Assembly (NCBI RefSeq): GCF_024347335.1
Contig: NZ_AP025463.1
Coordinates: forward strand, 3,534,001-3,598,000
Origin: Vibrio celticus
GTDB taxonomy: Bacteria; Pseudomonadota; Gammaproteobacteria; Enterobacterales; Vibrionaceae
DNA: 64,000 bases
Direction of reading: 5' to 3'
The position numbers and the translations under genes are program-made. Every line of letters starts with the position of its first letter. Position 1 is the first letter of the stretch. The notes under the pieces were generated by a model. It was not told where the DNA came from, did not search any database, and saw nothing but the letters and a program-made list of their open reading frames with translations. This document shows positions 16,042 to 25,357 of this stretch, in pieces.

Positions 16042-18060
16042 TCACTTCTTGTTGAACATCGCTCGAATATTCGCAATGTGCGCCTGCCCTTTTTCCATTC
16101 TTTCTTCAGCAGATTGAGGCTTCTTAACGCTTTCCCACTCCACATCATCGTGCGGCAACTCATCAAGGAAGCGGCTTTGTGTTGGCTTTATTAATTCACC
16201 ATATTGACGACGTTCACGACACTTCGTAAAAGTCAGCTCTTTCTGCGCTCGAGTAATCCCCACATACATAAGACGACGTTCTTCTTCTACGTTGCCTTCA
16301 TCAACACTGGTTTGGTGCGGCAAGATGCCCTCTTCTGCTCCCATCAGGAATACATACGGGAACTCTAGGCCTTTCGATGCATGCAATGTCATTAATTGGA
16401 CTTGATCTGCATCGTCATCATCCTCACCACGCTCCATCATGTCGCGCAGCGTTAAACGTTGAACCACCTCGCGCAGGGTTTTCTCTTCTTTGTCGTAATT
16501 GTCACCCTCTAGATCGGCCACAATCCAACTATAGAGATCAGAGACGTTCTTCATTCGCATTTCAGCGGCTTTCGGGCTCGCTGAGGTTTCGTACAACCAA
16601 TCTTCGTAGTTGATGTCACGAACCAAAGAACGAACGGCTTCAACCGTATTACCACGCTCTGCATTGTCTGAGATACGAACTATCCAGTCACCGAAACGGC
16701 GCAGGTTCTCTAAACCACGCCCCGTCAGCGTCTGCTCTAAGCCCATCTCAAAGCTGGCTTCAAACAGGCTCTTACCACGCATATTGGCGTAACTGCCTAA
16801 CTTCTCAAGCGTCACCGGACCAATCTCACGACGCGGTGTGTTTACAATACGTAGAAAGGCGTTGTCATCATCTGGGTTCACCAACACACGCAGGTAAGCC
16901 ATGATGTCTTTAATCTCGGCTCTCGCAAAGAAAGAGGTACCGCCAGAGATCTTGTAAGGCACACGGTTCTGCATCAAGGCTTTTTCAATCAAGCGCGATT
17001 GGTGGTTACCACGGTAAAGCACTGCGTAATCTTTGTATTCAGTACGGTTCAAAAACTTGTGGGCAATGATCTCGCCGGTAATACGCTCTGCTTCATGCTC
17101 TTCATTCTTAGCATTCAGTACCTTGAGCTTTTCACCGTCTGGGATCTCTGAGAACAGTGACTTTTCATAAACGTGTGGGTTGTTGGCGATCAAGATGTTC
17201 GCCGCACGTAAGATTCGACTGGTTGAACGATAGTTTTGCTCGAGTTTGATCAAACGAAGATTCGGATAGTCCTCACCCAGCAACACCAAGTTTTGCGGTT
17301 TTGCACCACGCCATGAATAGATAGATTGGTCATCGTCGCCTACTACCGTCAAACGACCACGCTCTCCTACTAGTAAACGAACCAACTCATATTGGCTGGT
17401 GTTGGTATCTTGGTATTCATCCACTAATAGATAGCGGATACGCGACTGCCAGCGCTCACGCACTTCTTGATTGGTTTTCAGTAACAATACCGGCATCGCG
17501 ATCAGATCATCAAAATCAAGCGCGTTGTATGCCTTCATCTGTTTCTGGTACATCTCAAAACAGAATGCAAACAACTGATCTTGTTCGCCTTGAGCTCGAG
17601 CTTTCGCCTGATCTGGCGTCAGCATGTCATTCTTCCAATTCGAAATGGTGCTCATTAAAGCGCGCAGCAAATCCTTATCACCATCGATCTGCCTCTCTGT
17701 TAGCTCTTTTAACAAAGCTAGTTGGTCTTGGTCATCAAACAGAGAGAAACCCGCTTTCAAACCCAGCGCTTTGTATTCACGACGAATGATGGTTAAACCC
17801 ATGGTATGAAAGGTCGAAACAATCAGCCCTTTCGATTCGCCCTTACCCAGAGTTTGCCCAACACGCTCTTTCATCTCGCGTGCCGCTTTATTGGTAAAGG
17901 TTACCGCTGCAATATTGCGCGCCTTATAGCCACACTCTTGAACCAAGTAAGCGATCTTATTCGTGATAACACGTGTTTTACCGGATCCAGCGCCCGCTAA
18001 TACTAAGCAGGGGCCCGAAACATATTTCACGGCTTCATCTTGTCTTGGGTTCAGTTTCAT
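16042..18060 (-). CDS. rep: ATP-dependent DNA helicase Rep
   Basis: Superfamily 1A 3'-5' helicase that clears proteins from DNA ahead of the replisome and helps restart. From the ATG at 18060 the product is 672 residues (E. coli Rep 673) and begins MKLNPRQDEAVKYVSG. Walker A GAGSGKT lies at about 23-29, motif Ia TFTNKAAREMKERV follows, Walker B is the VDEYQDTN motif near 215, and the motif VI region VGITRAQKEL is near 570. The N-terminus and length separate it from UvrD. The frame extending to 18120 adds non-conserved residues. It is divergent from vexR, sharing a ~180-bp intergenic region that holds the VexR palindrome. Confidence 0.96.
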   Translation of the reverse strand: MKLNPRQDEAVKYVSGPCLVLAGAGSGKTRVITNKIAYLVQECGYKARNIAAVTFTNKAAREMKERVGQTLGKGESKGLIVSTFHTMGLTIIRREYKALGLKAGFSLFDDQDQLALLKELTERQIDGDKDLLRALMSTISNWKNDMLTPDQAKARAQGEQDQLFAFCFEMYQKQMKAYNALDFDDLIAMPVLLLKTNQEVRERWQSRIRYLLVDEYQDTNTSQYELVRLLVGERGRLTVVGDDDQSIYSWRGAKPQNLVLLGEDYPNLRLIKLEQNYRSTSRILRAANILIANNPHVYEKSLFSEIPDGEKLKVLNAKNEEHEAERITGEIIAHKFLNRTEYKDYAVLYRGNHQSRLIEKALMQNRVPYKISGGTSFFARAEIKDIMAYLRVLVNPDDDNAFLRIVNTPRREIGPVTLEKLGSYANMRGKSLFEASFEMGLEQTLTGRGLENLRRFGDWIVRISDNAERGNTVEAVRSLVRDINYEDWLYETSASPKAAEMRMKNVSDLYSWIVADLEGDNYDKEEKTLREVVQRLTLRDMMERGEDDDDADQVQLMTLHASKGLEFPYVFLMGAEEGILPHQTSVDEGNVEEERRLMYVGITRAQKELTFTKCRERRQYGELIKPTQSRFLDELPHDDVEWESVKKPQSAEERMEKGQAHIANIRAMFNKK

Positions 18061-18205
18061 TTGATTCTCAGTTTGGTCTAGAGGGGCGAATTCAATTGCG
18101 CGCCTATAATAATGCTGCAACAGCGCGAATGCTACGTTCTCTTATACAAGATTTTTACGCTGAATATGTAAAACTTTGTTGCACATATGTATGGTTATTA
18201 GGCTA

Positions 18206-18229
18206 CAATGAATGAACGTTCATTCATTG
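18206..18229. promoter_or_regulatory. 24-bp perfect palindrome, probable TetR-type (VexR) operator
   Basis: Perfect dyad with half-site CAATGAATGAAC and its exact complement, centred between 18217 and 18218, 12 bp before the vexR start. TetR-family repressors beside RND genes typically bind such sites. Confidence 0.75.
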
Positions 18230-18240
18230 GTGGTTGAAAT

Positions 18241-18822
18241 ATGACAACTCATGCACCTCGGGATAAACGCCAGCAAATACTTTCTGCAGCTGAAAAGCTA
18301 ATTGCAGAGGTCGGTTTCCAAGGCCTTTCAATGCAAAAATTAGCCAAAGAAGCGGGAGTGGCTGCAGGCACTATCTATCGCTACTTCGATGATAAAGAGC
18401 ATTTGATAGAAGATGTTCGAATGCTCGTGACTCAAAGAGTAGCTGATGCTGTTCAAGAAGGGGTTAATGATTCGGATCCAATTAAACAACGCTACCGTAC
18501 TATGTGGTTGAACATATGGAACTTAGCAGGAACGAATTTAGCCGCAATAAAAAATCGGGTTCAGTATGACTCTCTACCCATCACAAATAGCCTAAACTTC
18601 AGGGAACTAGAACGTAAAATGTTTGCCCAAGTTGAGCTGCTATTTAATGAGGGGAAAGAACAAGGATTGTTTAAACCACTTAACAATGAAGTATTAGGTG
18701 GATTGAGCTTGGCGGCTAGTGTTTCTCTAGCACGCAAGCATTCTTTAGGATTTTACCAACTTGATGAGGCAGAACTAGAATCTGCAATCGAAGCCAGTTG
18801 GGACGCAATAATTAAACACTAG
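18241..18822 (+). CDS. vexR: TetR-family regulator of the adjacent RND efflux operon
   Basis: A 193-residue TetR-type regulator. The N-terminal helix-turn-helix (residues ~10-55, with GFQGLSMQKLAKEAGVAAGTIYRYF) is canonical; the C-terminal part is the variable ligand/dimer domain. It is the first gene of a likely three-gene operon with the periplasmic adaptor and RND pump. A perfect palindrome ends 12 bp before its ATG, so autoregulation is expected. The gene order regulator-adaptor-pump next to ubiK and ilvC matches the vexRAB locus of V. cholerae, which confers resistance to bile salts and detergents. I assign the symbol on that synteny and family, not on an alignment. Confidence 0.75.
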   Translation: MTTHAPRDKRQQILSAAEKLIAEVGFQGLSMQKLAKEAGVAAGTIYRYFDDKEHLIEDVRMLVTQRVADAVQEGVNDSDPIKQRYRTMWLNIWNLAGTNLAAIKNRVQYDSLPITNSLNFRELERKMFAQVELLFNEGKEQGLFKPLNNEVLGGLSLAASVSLARKHSLGFYQLDEAELESAIEASWDAIIKH

Positions 18823-18840
18823 ATCGGAGTTTTGACCATA

Positions 18841-19947
18841 ATGAAAAAGTGGACTTTCTTCATGTTACTCATCGCTGTACTACTTTTCGGCAGCGTTATT
18901 GGGTTTAACATGTTCAAACAACAAAAAATTGCTGAGTATATGGCCAACCGCCCTGAACCAGAGTTTCCAGTAACGGTAACTGAAGTTCAGCCGATCGATT
19001 GGGTTCCAGTGATTGAAGCTATCGGCTTCATCGAACCTAACCAAGGTGTGACACTAGCGAACGAAACCAGCGGTGTTATTGACCAAATTTCTTTCGAATC
19101 GGGTACTGATGTTAAGAGTGGTCAGCAACTGGTACGTCTTGATTCTGACGTAGAGAAAGCCAACCTAAAGAGTTCTGAAGCTCGTTTGCCGGCTGCGAAA
19201 GCAAAATACAAGCGTTACCAAGGTCTATTCAAGAAAGGTTCTATCTCTAAAGAAGCGTACGATGAAGCAGAAGCAAACTACTTCTCTCTATCTGCTGATA
19301 TTGAAAGCCTAAAAGCCTCGATCGAACGCCGTGAAATTCGCGCGCCATTCGACGGTACTGTTGGTATTCGTAATGTATATCTAGGCCAATACCTACAATC
19401 GGGTACCGATATCGTTCGTTTAGAAGATACCAGTGTCATGCGCCTGCGCTTCACGGTTTCTCAAACTGATATCTCTCGTATCAATGTTGGTCAGGCTATC
19501 GACATCTTTGTTGATGCTTACCCAGAGACACCGTTTGAAGGCTCTATCAGTGCAATTGAACCCGCAGTAAGCATCCAAAGTGGTCTTATCCAAGTTCAAG
19601 CAGACATTCCAAACAATGATGGCAAGCTTCGTAGCGGTATGTTCGCTCGCGCTAACATCATTCTGCCTAAACTAGAGAACCAAGTAACTCTGCCTCAAAC
19701 AGCAATTACTTTCACTCTGTACGGTGACAATGTTTACATCCTGACTGAAGAAGACGGCGTTCAACGTGTTGCTCAACATGTTGTAAAAGTAGGTGAACGT
19801 ACAGCTGATATTGCACACATCCTTGAAGGCGTTAAAGCCGGCGATACGGTTGTAACTTCTGGCCAAGTACGTCTAAGTAACGGCGCCAAAGTTAAGGTTG
19901 TTGAAAGTGATGCAATCACTCCACCATCTGAAACACCTAAGCTGTAA
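18841..19947 (+). CDS. vexA: RND efflux periplasmic adaptor (membrane fusion protein)
   Basis: A 368-residue adaptor that links the inner-membrane RND pump to an outer-membrane TolC-type channel. It has an N-terminal membrane anchor (residues ~5-25), then the barrel-sandwich half-motif (TLANETSGVIDQISFESGTD), an alpha-helical hairpin (about 95-160, ARLPAAKAKYKRYQGLFKKG), the second lipoyl half IRAPFDGTVGIRNV, and the beta-barrel and membrane-proximal domains. I choose the ATG at 18841. The TTG at 18832 in the same frame lies only 2 bases from the CGGAG ribosome site, whereas 18841 is 11 bases away. Eighteen bases separate vexR from this start, so the two are cotranscribed. Confidence 0.85.
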   Translation: MKKWTFFMLLIAVLLFGSVIGFNMFKQQKIAEYMANRPEPEFPVTVTEVQPIDWVPVIEAIGFIEPNQGVTLANETSGVIDQISFESGTDVKSGQQLVRLDSDVEKANLKSSEARLPAAKAKYKRYQGLFKKGSISKEAYDEAEANYFSLSADIESLKASIERREIRAPFDGTVGIRNVYLGQYLQSGTDIVRLEDTSVMRLRFTVSQTDISRINVGQAIDIFVDAYPETPFEGSISAIEPAVSIQSGLIQVQADIPNNDGKLRSGMFARANIILPKLENQVTLPQTAITFTLYGDNVYILTEEDGVQRVAQHVVKVGERTADIAHILEGVKAGDTVVTSGQVRLSNGAKVKVVESDAITPPSETPKL

Positions 19948-19958
19948 CTGGAGGCACA

Positions 19959-22900
19959 ATGCGCTTTACTGATGTTTTTATTAAACGTCCAGTTCTAGCG
20001 GTATCCATCAGCTTTTTGATTGCGCTGCTTGGCTTACAAGCAATCTTCAAAATGCAGGTGCGTGAATACCCTGAAATGACGAATACCGTCGTAACCGTAA
20101 CCACGAGTTACTACGGTGCAAGTGCCGATCTTATCCAAGGCTTTATCACCCAGCCCCTCGAACAGGCTGTGGCTCAAGCGGATAACATCGACTATATGAC
20201 TTCTTCTTCTGTGCTCGGTAGTTCTACTATTACCGTGAACATGAAGTTGAACACCGACCCGAATGCGGCGCTGTCTGACATACTGGCCAAGACTAACTCG
20301 GTGCGTTCTCAGCTTCCTAAAGAAGCCGAAGATCCAACCGTAACCATGTCTACCGGTTCAACGACAGCTGTACTCTACATTGGTTTTACCAGTGATGAGT
20401 TGGTGTCGAGCCAAATTACCGACTACCTAGAGCGTGTAATCAACCCGCAACTATTCACGGTAAATGGTGTATCTAAAGTCGACCTTTATGGTGGTATGAA
20501 ATACGCACTGCGCGTATGGCTAGATCCATCAAAAATGGCAGCTGTTAACCTAACTGCTACTGATGTTATGTCGGTATTGAATGCCAACAACTACCAGTCA
20601 GCGACAGGTCAAGCTACTGGCGAATTCGTTCTTTATAACGGCAGTGCCGATACACAAGTATCAAACACTGAAGAGTTAGAGAACTTAGTCGTTAGAAGTG
20701 GTGAAGGTGAGATTATCCGTCTGTCTGACATCGCTAAGGTTTCTCTAGAAAAAAGCCACGACGTTTATCGTGCAAGTGCGAACGGTCAGGAGGCGGTTGT
20801 TGCAGCAATTAATGCGGCACCAAGTGCGAACCCAATCAACATCGCTGCAGATGTACTTGAGCTTCTTCCTCAGCTAGAGAAGAACCTTCCAAGCAACATC
20901 TCAATGAACGTAATGTACGATTCAACCATTGCGATTAACGAGTCAATTCAAGAAGTTATCAAGACAATTCTTGAAGCGGCATTAATCGTATTAATCGTAA
21001 TCACCTTGTTCTTAGGTTCATTCCGAGCGGTACTGATCCCTATCGTTACTATCCCACTATCTCTGATTGGTGTGGCAATGGTAATGCAGGCGATGGGCTT
21101 CTCTTGGAACCTGATGACACTACTGGCAATGGTACTCGCCATCGGTCTGGTGGTAGATGATGCGATCGTGGTACTTGAGAACGTCGACAGGCATATCAAG
21201 CTCGGGGAGTCCCCTTTCCGCGCTGCGATCATCGGTACTCGTGAAATTGCGGTCCCTGTTATCGCAATGACACTCACGCTAGGTGCGGTATACGCTCCAA
21301 TCGCAATGATGGGCGGTATCACGGGCTCACTATTTAAAGAGTTCGCATTAACCCTAGCCGGTTCTGTATTTGTATCAGGTATCGTGGCACTAACGCTGTC
21401 GCCAATGATGTGTTCAAAAATGCTGAAAGCTCACGCTGAGCCGAGCAAGTTTGAACAGAAGGTTCATAGCGTTTTGGATGGTATGACTAACCGTTACGAG
21501 CGTATGCTTGGGGCGGTAATGCAACATCGTCCAGTATTTATTGGCTTTGCTATCATCGTATTTGCAAGTTTGCCGATGTTGTTCAAGTTCATCCCTAGTG
21601 AATTAGCACCTTCAGAAGATAAAGGTGTAATCATGCTAATGGGTACTGCACCATCTAATGCGAACTTAGACTTCATGCAAAATACCATGAACGACGTAAA
21701 CAAGATTCTGTCTGACCAGCCAGAAGTCGCTTACGCGCAGGTGTTCACAGGAGTTCCTAATGCAAACCAAGCGTTTGGTATTGCATCTATGGTTCCTTGG
21801 AGTGAGCGTGAAGCAAGCCAATCTGAGGTAGCAAACCGCGTTGGTGGTTTGGTGAAAGATGTTCCAGGAATGGCAGTAACAGCCTTCCAAATGCCAGAAC
21901 TACCAGGTGCAGGTTCAGGCCTTCCAATTCAGTTTGTTATTACAACGCCAAACAGTTTTGAAAGCTTGTTCCAAATCACCACTGACATTTTGACTGATGT
22001 AGCGACAAACCCACTATTCGTATACTCGGATCTCGATCTAAACTACGACTCAGCAACGATGAAAGTACACATCGACAAGGATAAAGCGGGCGCATACGGC
22101 GTAACCATGCAAGATATCGGTATCACGCTAGGTACCATGATGTCAGATGGCTACGTAAACCGTATCGACTTGAATGGTCGTTCTTACGAGGTTATCCCTC
22201 AGGTTGAACGTAAATTCCGTTTGAACCCAGAATCGATGAATAACTACTACGTACGTGCTGCGGACGGTAATGCTGTACCACTAGGCAGTTTGATTACGAT
22301 TGATGTTGTGGCAGAGCCTCGCTCTCTTCCTCACTTCAACCAATTGAACTCAGCTACGATTGGTGCAGTACCTGCTCCAGGCGCTGCAATGGGTGATGCA
22401 ATTGCATGGTTTGAAGACACGGCGGCGAATAAGCTTCCAAGTGGCTACAACCACGATTACATGGGTGAAGCACGTCAATACGTAACTGAAGGTAGCGCAC
22501 TTTACGCGACCTTTGGTCTAGCACTGGCTATCATCTTCTTGGTACTAGCGATTCAATTCGAATCTCTGAAAGATCCATTGGTTATCATGGTATCTGTTCC
22601 ACTGGCGATCTGTGGTGCCCTAATCGCTCTGGCTTGGGGTGCGGCAACGATGAATATCTACTCGCAAGTGGGTTTGATCACCTTAGTCGGCCTAATTACC
22701 AAGCACGGTATCTTGATCTGTGAAGTTGCAAAAGAAGAACAGTTGCATCATCACAAGACTCGTATCGAAGCGGTAATGGAAGCTGCGAAGGTTCGTCTTC
22801 GTCCAATCCTGATGACAACAGCTGCGATGATCGCGGGTCTAATCCCACTGATGTACGCAAGTGGTGCGGGTGCAGCTCAGCGCTTTAGTATTGGTATCGT

Positions 22901-23081
22901 AATCGTTGCTGGTCTAGCGATTGGTACTATCTTCACGCTATTTGTACTGCCAGTGATTTACAGCTACTTGGCTGAAAAACACAAACCTCTACCTGTATTT
23001 GTAGAAGACAAAGACCTAGAAAAGCTAGCTCGCGTCGATGAAGCAAAAGCGGCACACAGAGAATTAGCTGATAATAAGTAA
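19959..23081 (+). CDS. vexB: RND-family multidrug efflux pump, inner-membrane subunit
   Basis: A 1040-residue proton-driven HAE1-type transporter that expels drugs and detergents through the tripartite complex. It has the usual twelve membrane helices in two blocks, split by two large periplasmic loops. The proton-relay pair Asp-Asp is present in GLVVDDAIVVLENVDRH near residue 400, and the second-half helix has the conserved Lys region and GLITKHGILI near 930. A GGAGG ribosome site lies 4 bases before the ATG, 11 bp after vexA. A terminator follows at 23102. Assignment to the VexB subgroup rests on synteny with ilvC/ubiK. Confidence 0.9.
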   Translation: MRFTDVFIKRPVLAVSISFLIALLGLQAIFKMQVREYPEMTNTVVTVTTSYYGASADLIQGFITQPLEQAVAQADNIDYMTSSSVLGSSTITVNMKLNTDPNAALSDILAKTNSVRSQLPKEAEDPTVTMSTGSTTAVLYIGFTSDELVSSQITDYLERVINPQLFTVNGVSKVDLYGGMKYALRVWLDPSKMAAVNLTATDVMSVLNANNYQSATGQATGEFVLYNGSADTQVSNTEELENLVVRSGEGEIIRLSDIAKVSLEKSHDVYRASANGQEAVVAAINAAPSANPINIAADVLELLPQLEKNLPSNISMNVMYDSTIAINESIQEVIKTILEAALIVLIVITLFLGSFRAVLIPIVTIPLSLIGVAMVMQAMGFSWNLMTLLAMVLAIGLVVDDAIVVLENVDRHIKLGESPFRAAIIGTREIAVPVIAMTLTLGAVYAPIAMMGGITGSLFKEFALTLAGSVFVSGIVALTLSPMMCSKMLKAHAEPSKFEQKVHSVLDGMTNRYERMLGAVMQHRPVFIGFAIIVFASLPMLFKFIPSELAPSEDKGVIMLMGTAPSNANLDFMQNTMNDVNKILSDQPEVAYAQVFTGVPNANQAFGIASMVPWSEREASQSEVANRVGGLVKDVPGMAVTAFQMPELPGAGSGLPIQFVITTPNSFESLFQITTDILTDVATNPLFVYSDLDLNYDSATMKVHIDKDKAGAYGVTMQDIGITLGTMMSDGYVNRIDLNGRSYEVIPQVERKFRLNPESMNNYYVRAADGNAVPLGSLITIDVVAEPRSLPHFNQLNSATIGAVPAPGAAMGDAIAWFEDTAANKLPSGYNHDYMGEARQYVTEGSALYATFGLALAIIFLVLAIQFESLKDPLVIMVSVPLAICGALIALAWGAATMNIYSQVGLITLVGLITKHGILICEVAKEEQLHHHKTRIEAVMEAAKVRLRPILMTTAAMIAGLIPLMYASGAGAAQRFSIGIVIVAGLAIGTIFTLFVLPVIYSYLAEKHKPLPVFVEDKDLEKLARVDEAKAAHRELADNK

Positions 23082-23101
23082 TCGCTAAGTCGTATTAACA
23101 A

Positions 23102-23130
23102 TAAAAAGGCTACTTCGGTGGCCTTTTTTT
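23102..23130 (+). terminator. terminator of the vexRAB-like operon
   Basis: Stem AAAAAGGCTAC / GGTGGCCTTTTT (one mismatch region) followed by T7, 22 bp after the pump stop codon. Confidence 0.85.
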
Positions 23131-23200
23131 ATACGCCATAGGCGACATCTCAAGTGTGATTAAATAGAATAGTGGTAAATATTCAGGAGTTTTAATTGAT

Positions 23201-23452
23201 ATGTTTGATCCAAAAAAACTAGAGCAGATTGCTAAGCAGATCCACGATTCTATGCCTCAACCAGTAAAAGAGCTTGGTTCAGACGTAGATCAAAAAGTTC
23301 GTCAGGTTATCCAAGGCCAACTGAACAAGCTAGACGTTGTAAGCCGTGAAGAATTTGATGTTCAAACACAAGTACTACTGCGCACTCGCCAAAAGCTGAC
23401 TGAAATGGAACAAAAGCTAACGGACTTAGAAGCAAAGATTGCCGACAAGTAA
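23201..23452 (+). CDS. ubiK: UbiK-type ubiquinone biosynthesis accessory factor (BMFP family)
   Basis: An 83-residue YqiC/BMFP-family protein. In E. coli, UbiK binds UbiJ and is needed for efficient aerobic ubiquinone synthesis; the family also shows membrane-fusogenic behaviour in vitro. The amphipathic N-terminus (MFDPKKLEQIAKQI) and the C-terminal coiled coil (residues ~50-80, LLRTRQKLTEMEQKLTDLEA) fit the family exactly, as does the length. AGGAG lies 12 bases before the ATG. It is transcribed alone between the efflux operon terminator and its own terminator at 23472. Confidence 0.9.
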   Translation: MFDPKKLEQIAKQIHDSMPQPVKELGSDVDQKVRQVIQGQLNKLDVVSREEFDVQTQVLLRTRQKLTEMEQKLTDLEAKIADK

Positions 23453-23471
23453 GCGTAAAGTAAGAAAACTG

Positions 23472-23504
23472 AAAGGGTTGGTGTGAAAGCACCAACCCTT
23501 TTGT
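23472..23504 (+). terminator. terminator of ubiK
   Basis: Stem AAAGGGTTGGTG / CACCAACCCTTT with a short loop and T4, 20 bp past the stop. Confidence 0.85.
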
Positions 23505-23594
23505 ATTTCTGAAGATCAATCAAAAACTGAAAGTCGACAAAGACTGATCAAACAATGTTCATTTAATTGATTTTTAAGACTTTGTTACTAAAAG

Positions 23595-23628
23595 CAAAAA
23601 GGCTTGGTCAACGGCGACCAAGCCTTTT
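23595..23628 (-). terminator. terminator of ilvC
   Basis: Minus-strand stem AAAAGGCTTGGTCG / GACCAAGCCTTTTT with a T-rich tail, about 100 bp after the ilvC stop. Confidence 0.85.
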
Positions 23629-23726
23629 CATTAGATGTTGTGTTGCTTATTTATAACTCCAACCTGTAAGGAGTTAGTGATACTGCTTCGCTTTTTCTGC
23701 AAATTTATCAGTATCTAAGCGACTAA

Positions 23727-25211
23727 TTAACCGCCTACAGCGATACGCTTCATGTCACTCATGTAGCTACGTAGCTCTTCACCAATGTACTCTACAGGGT
23801 GGTTACGGATAGCTTCGTTTACTTCAATTAGCTTAGCGTTATCAACTTGGTTAGATGTTTCACCTAGACCGCGGCCGATTACGTCAGTTGCTACTGAAGG
23901 CATGAACTTCTCACGTAGTAGCGGTGTGGCTACGTTAGCGAATAGGTAGTTACCGTACTCAGCAGTATCTGAGATTACAACGTTCATTTCGTAAAGACGC
24001 TTACGAGCAACTGTGTTTGCGATTAGTGGAAGCTCATGTAGAGATTCGTAGTAAGCAGACTCATCGATGATACCAGATGCAGTCATAGCTTCGAATGCTA
24101 GCTCAACACCGGCACGAACCATAGCAACCATTAGGATACCGTTATCGAAGTACTCTTGCTCTGAGATTTCTAAGTCAGAAGTTGGGTAGTTTTCGAATGC
24201 AGTTTCACCTGTCTCTTCACGCCAGCCTAGTAGGTTCACGTCATCGTTCGCCCAGTCAGCCATCATTGTGCTAGAGAAGTGACCAGAGATAATGTCATCC
24301 ATGTGCTTGTTGTAAAGCGGACGCATTAGATCTTTAAGCTCTTCAGAAAGCTCAAACGCTTTAACTTTAGCTGGGTTAGATAAACGATCCATCATGTGAG
24401 TTACGCCACCAAACTTAAGTGCTTCAGTGATCGTTTCCCAACCGTATTGTAGAAGTTTGCCTGCGTAGCCAGGTTCGATACCGTCAGCAATCATCTTCTC
24501 GTAAGATACGATAGAACCCGCTTGTAGCATGCCACAAAGGATAGTTTGCTCACCCATAAGGTCAGATTTAACTTCCGCTACGAAAGAAGACTCTAGGCAA
24601 CCTGCACGGTGACCACCAGTACCTGCAGCCCAAGCTTTAGCGATATCCCAGCCTTCACCTTTAGGGTCATTCTCTGGGTGAACAGCAATCAGTGTTGGTA
24701 CACCGAAACCACGCTTGTACTCTTCGCGAACTTCAGAACCAGGACACTTAGGAGCAACCATTACAACCGTAAGGTCAGAACGTAACTGCATGCCTTCTTC
24801 AACAACGTTAAAGCCGTGAGAATAACCAAGTGCAGCACCTTCTTTCATTAGAGGCATTACAGTTTCAACAACATTTGTATGTTGCTTGTCTGGAGTAAGG
24901 TTGATTACTAGGTCTGCTTGAGGGATTAGCGTTTCGTAGCTACCTACAACAAAGCCATTTTCATCAGCATTTTTGAATGATTGACGCTTTTCATCAATTG
25001 CTGCTTGGCGTAGTGCGTAAGATACGTCTAGACCAGAATCACGCATGTTTAGACCTTGGTTTAGGCCTTGAGCACCACAACCAACAATTACGATTTTCTT
25101 ACCTTCAAGAAATTCAGCTTCTGTCGCGAATTCTTCACGATCCATAAAGCGGCAACGACCTAGTTGGTCTAGTTGTTCACGAAGGTTTAATGTATTGAAA
25201 TAGTTAGCCAT
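23727..25211 (-). CDS. ilvC: ketol-acid reductoisomerase, class II
   Basis: NADPH- and Mg-dependent enzyme converting acetolactate/acetohydroxybutyrate to the dihydroxy acids of valine and isoleucine synthesis. At 494 residues it is the long, class II (enteric-type) form with a duplicated C-terminal domain. The cofactor loop is IVGCGAQGLNQGLNMRDSG near residue 43, with the NADPH-selecting Arg region (SYALRQ) after it. The metal ligands fall in the SDLMGEQTILCGMLQ and EIITE-like regions. It is transcribed divergently from ilvY, whose product activates it when substrate accumulates. It closes the pathway formed with ilvGMEDA at 56-63 kb. Confidence 0.98.
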   Translation of the reverse strand: MANYFNTLNLREQLDQLGRCRFMDREEFATEAEFLEGKKIVIVGCGAQGLNQGLNMRDSGLDVSYALRQAAIDEKRQSFKNADENGFVVGSYETLIPQADLVINLTPDKQHTNVVETVMPLMKEGAALGYSHGFNVVEEGMQLRSDLTVVMVAPKCPGSEVREEYKRGFGVPTLIAVHPENDPKGEGWDIAKAWAAGTGGHRAGCLESSFVAEVKSDLMGEQTILCGMLQAGSIVSYEKMIADGIEPGYAGKLLQYGWETITEALKFGGVTHMMDRLSNPAKVKAFELSEELKDLMRPLYNKHMDDIISGHFSSTMMADWANDDVNLLGWREETGETAFENYPTSDLEISEQEYFDNGILMVAMVRAGVELAFEAMTASGIIDESAYYESLHELPLIANTVARKRLYEMNVVISDTAEYGNYLFANVATPLLREKFMPSVATDVIGRGLGETSNQVDNAKLIEVNEAIRNHPVEYIGEELRSYMSDMKRIAVGG

Positions 25212-25300
25212 TCTAGGGCACTCCTTTAAAAATAAGTCCGTAAGGTCGATATCTCTCTATCGAATGACTTCATACTAAAACAGACACTCCATTGCTGAAA

Positions 25301-25340
25301 GTGATATATTCACAATTAGTTATTGCAATAAATGCAACAT
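25301..25340. promoter_or_regulatory. IlvY operator region between ilvC and ilvY
   Basis: The ilvC-ilvY intergenic region carries TTGCA-ATAAA-TGCAA at 25323-25337, an inverted repeat resembling the TTGCAAT-type IlvY sites of E. coli. Placement between the divergent genes fits joint control. Confidence 0.6.
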
Positions 25341-25357
25341 GGAAACGATCGCAAAAC

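Noticed and set aside
16042..18060. Interpretation as UvrD helicase
   Set aside because: N-terminus, ~672 residue length and motif spacing are those of Rep.
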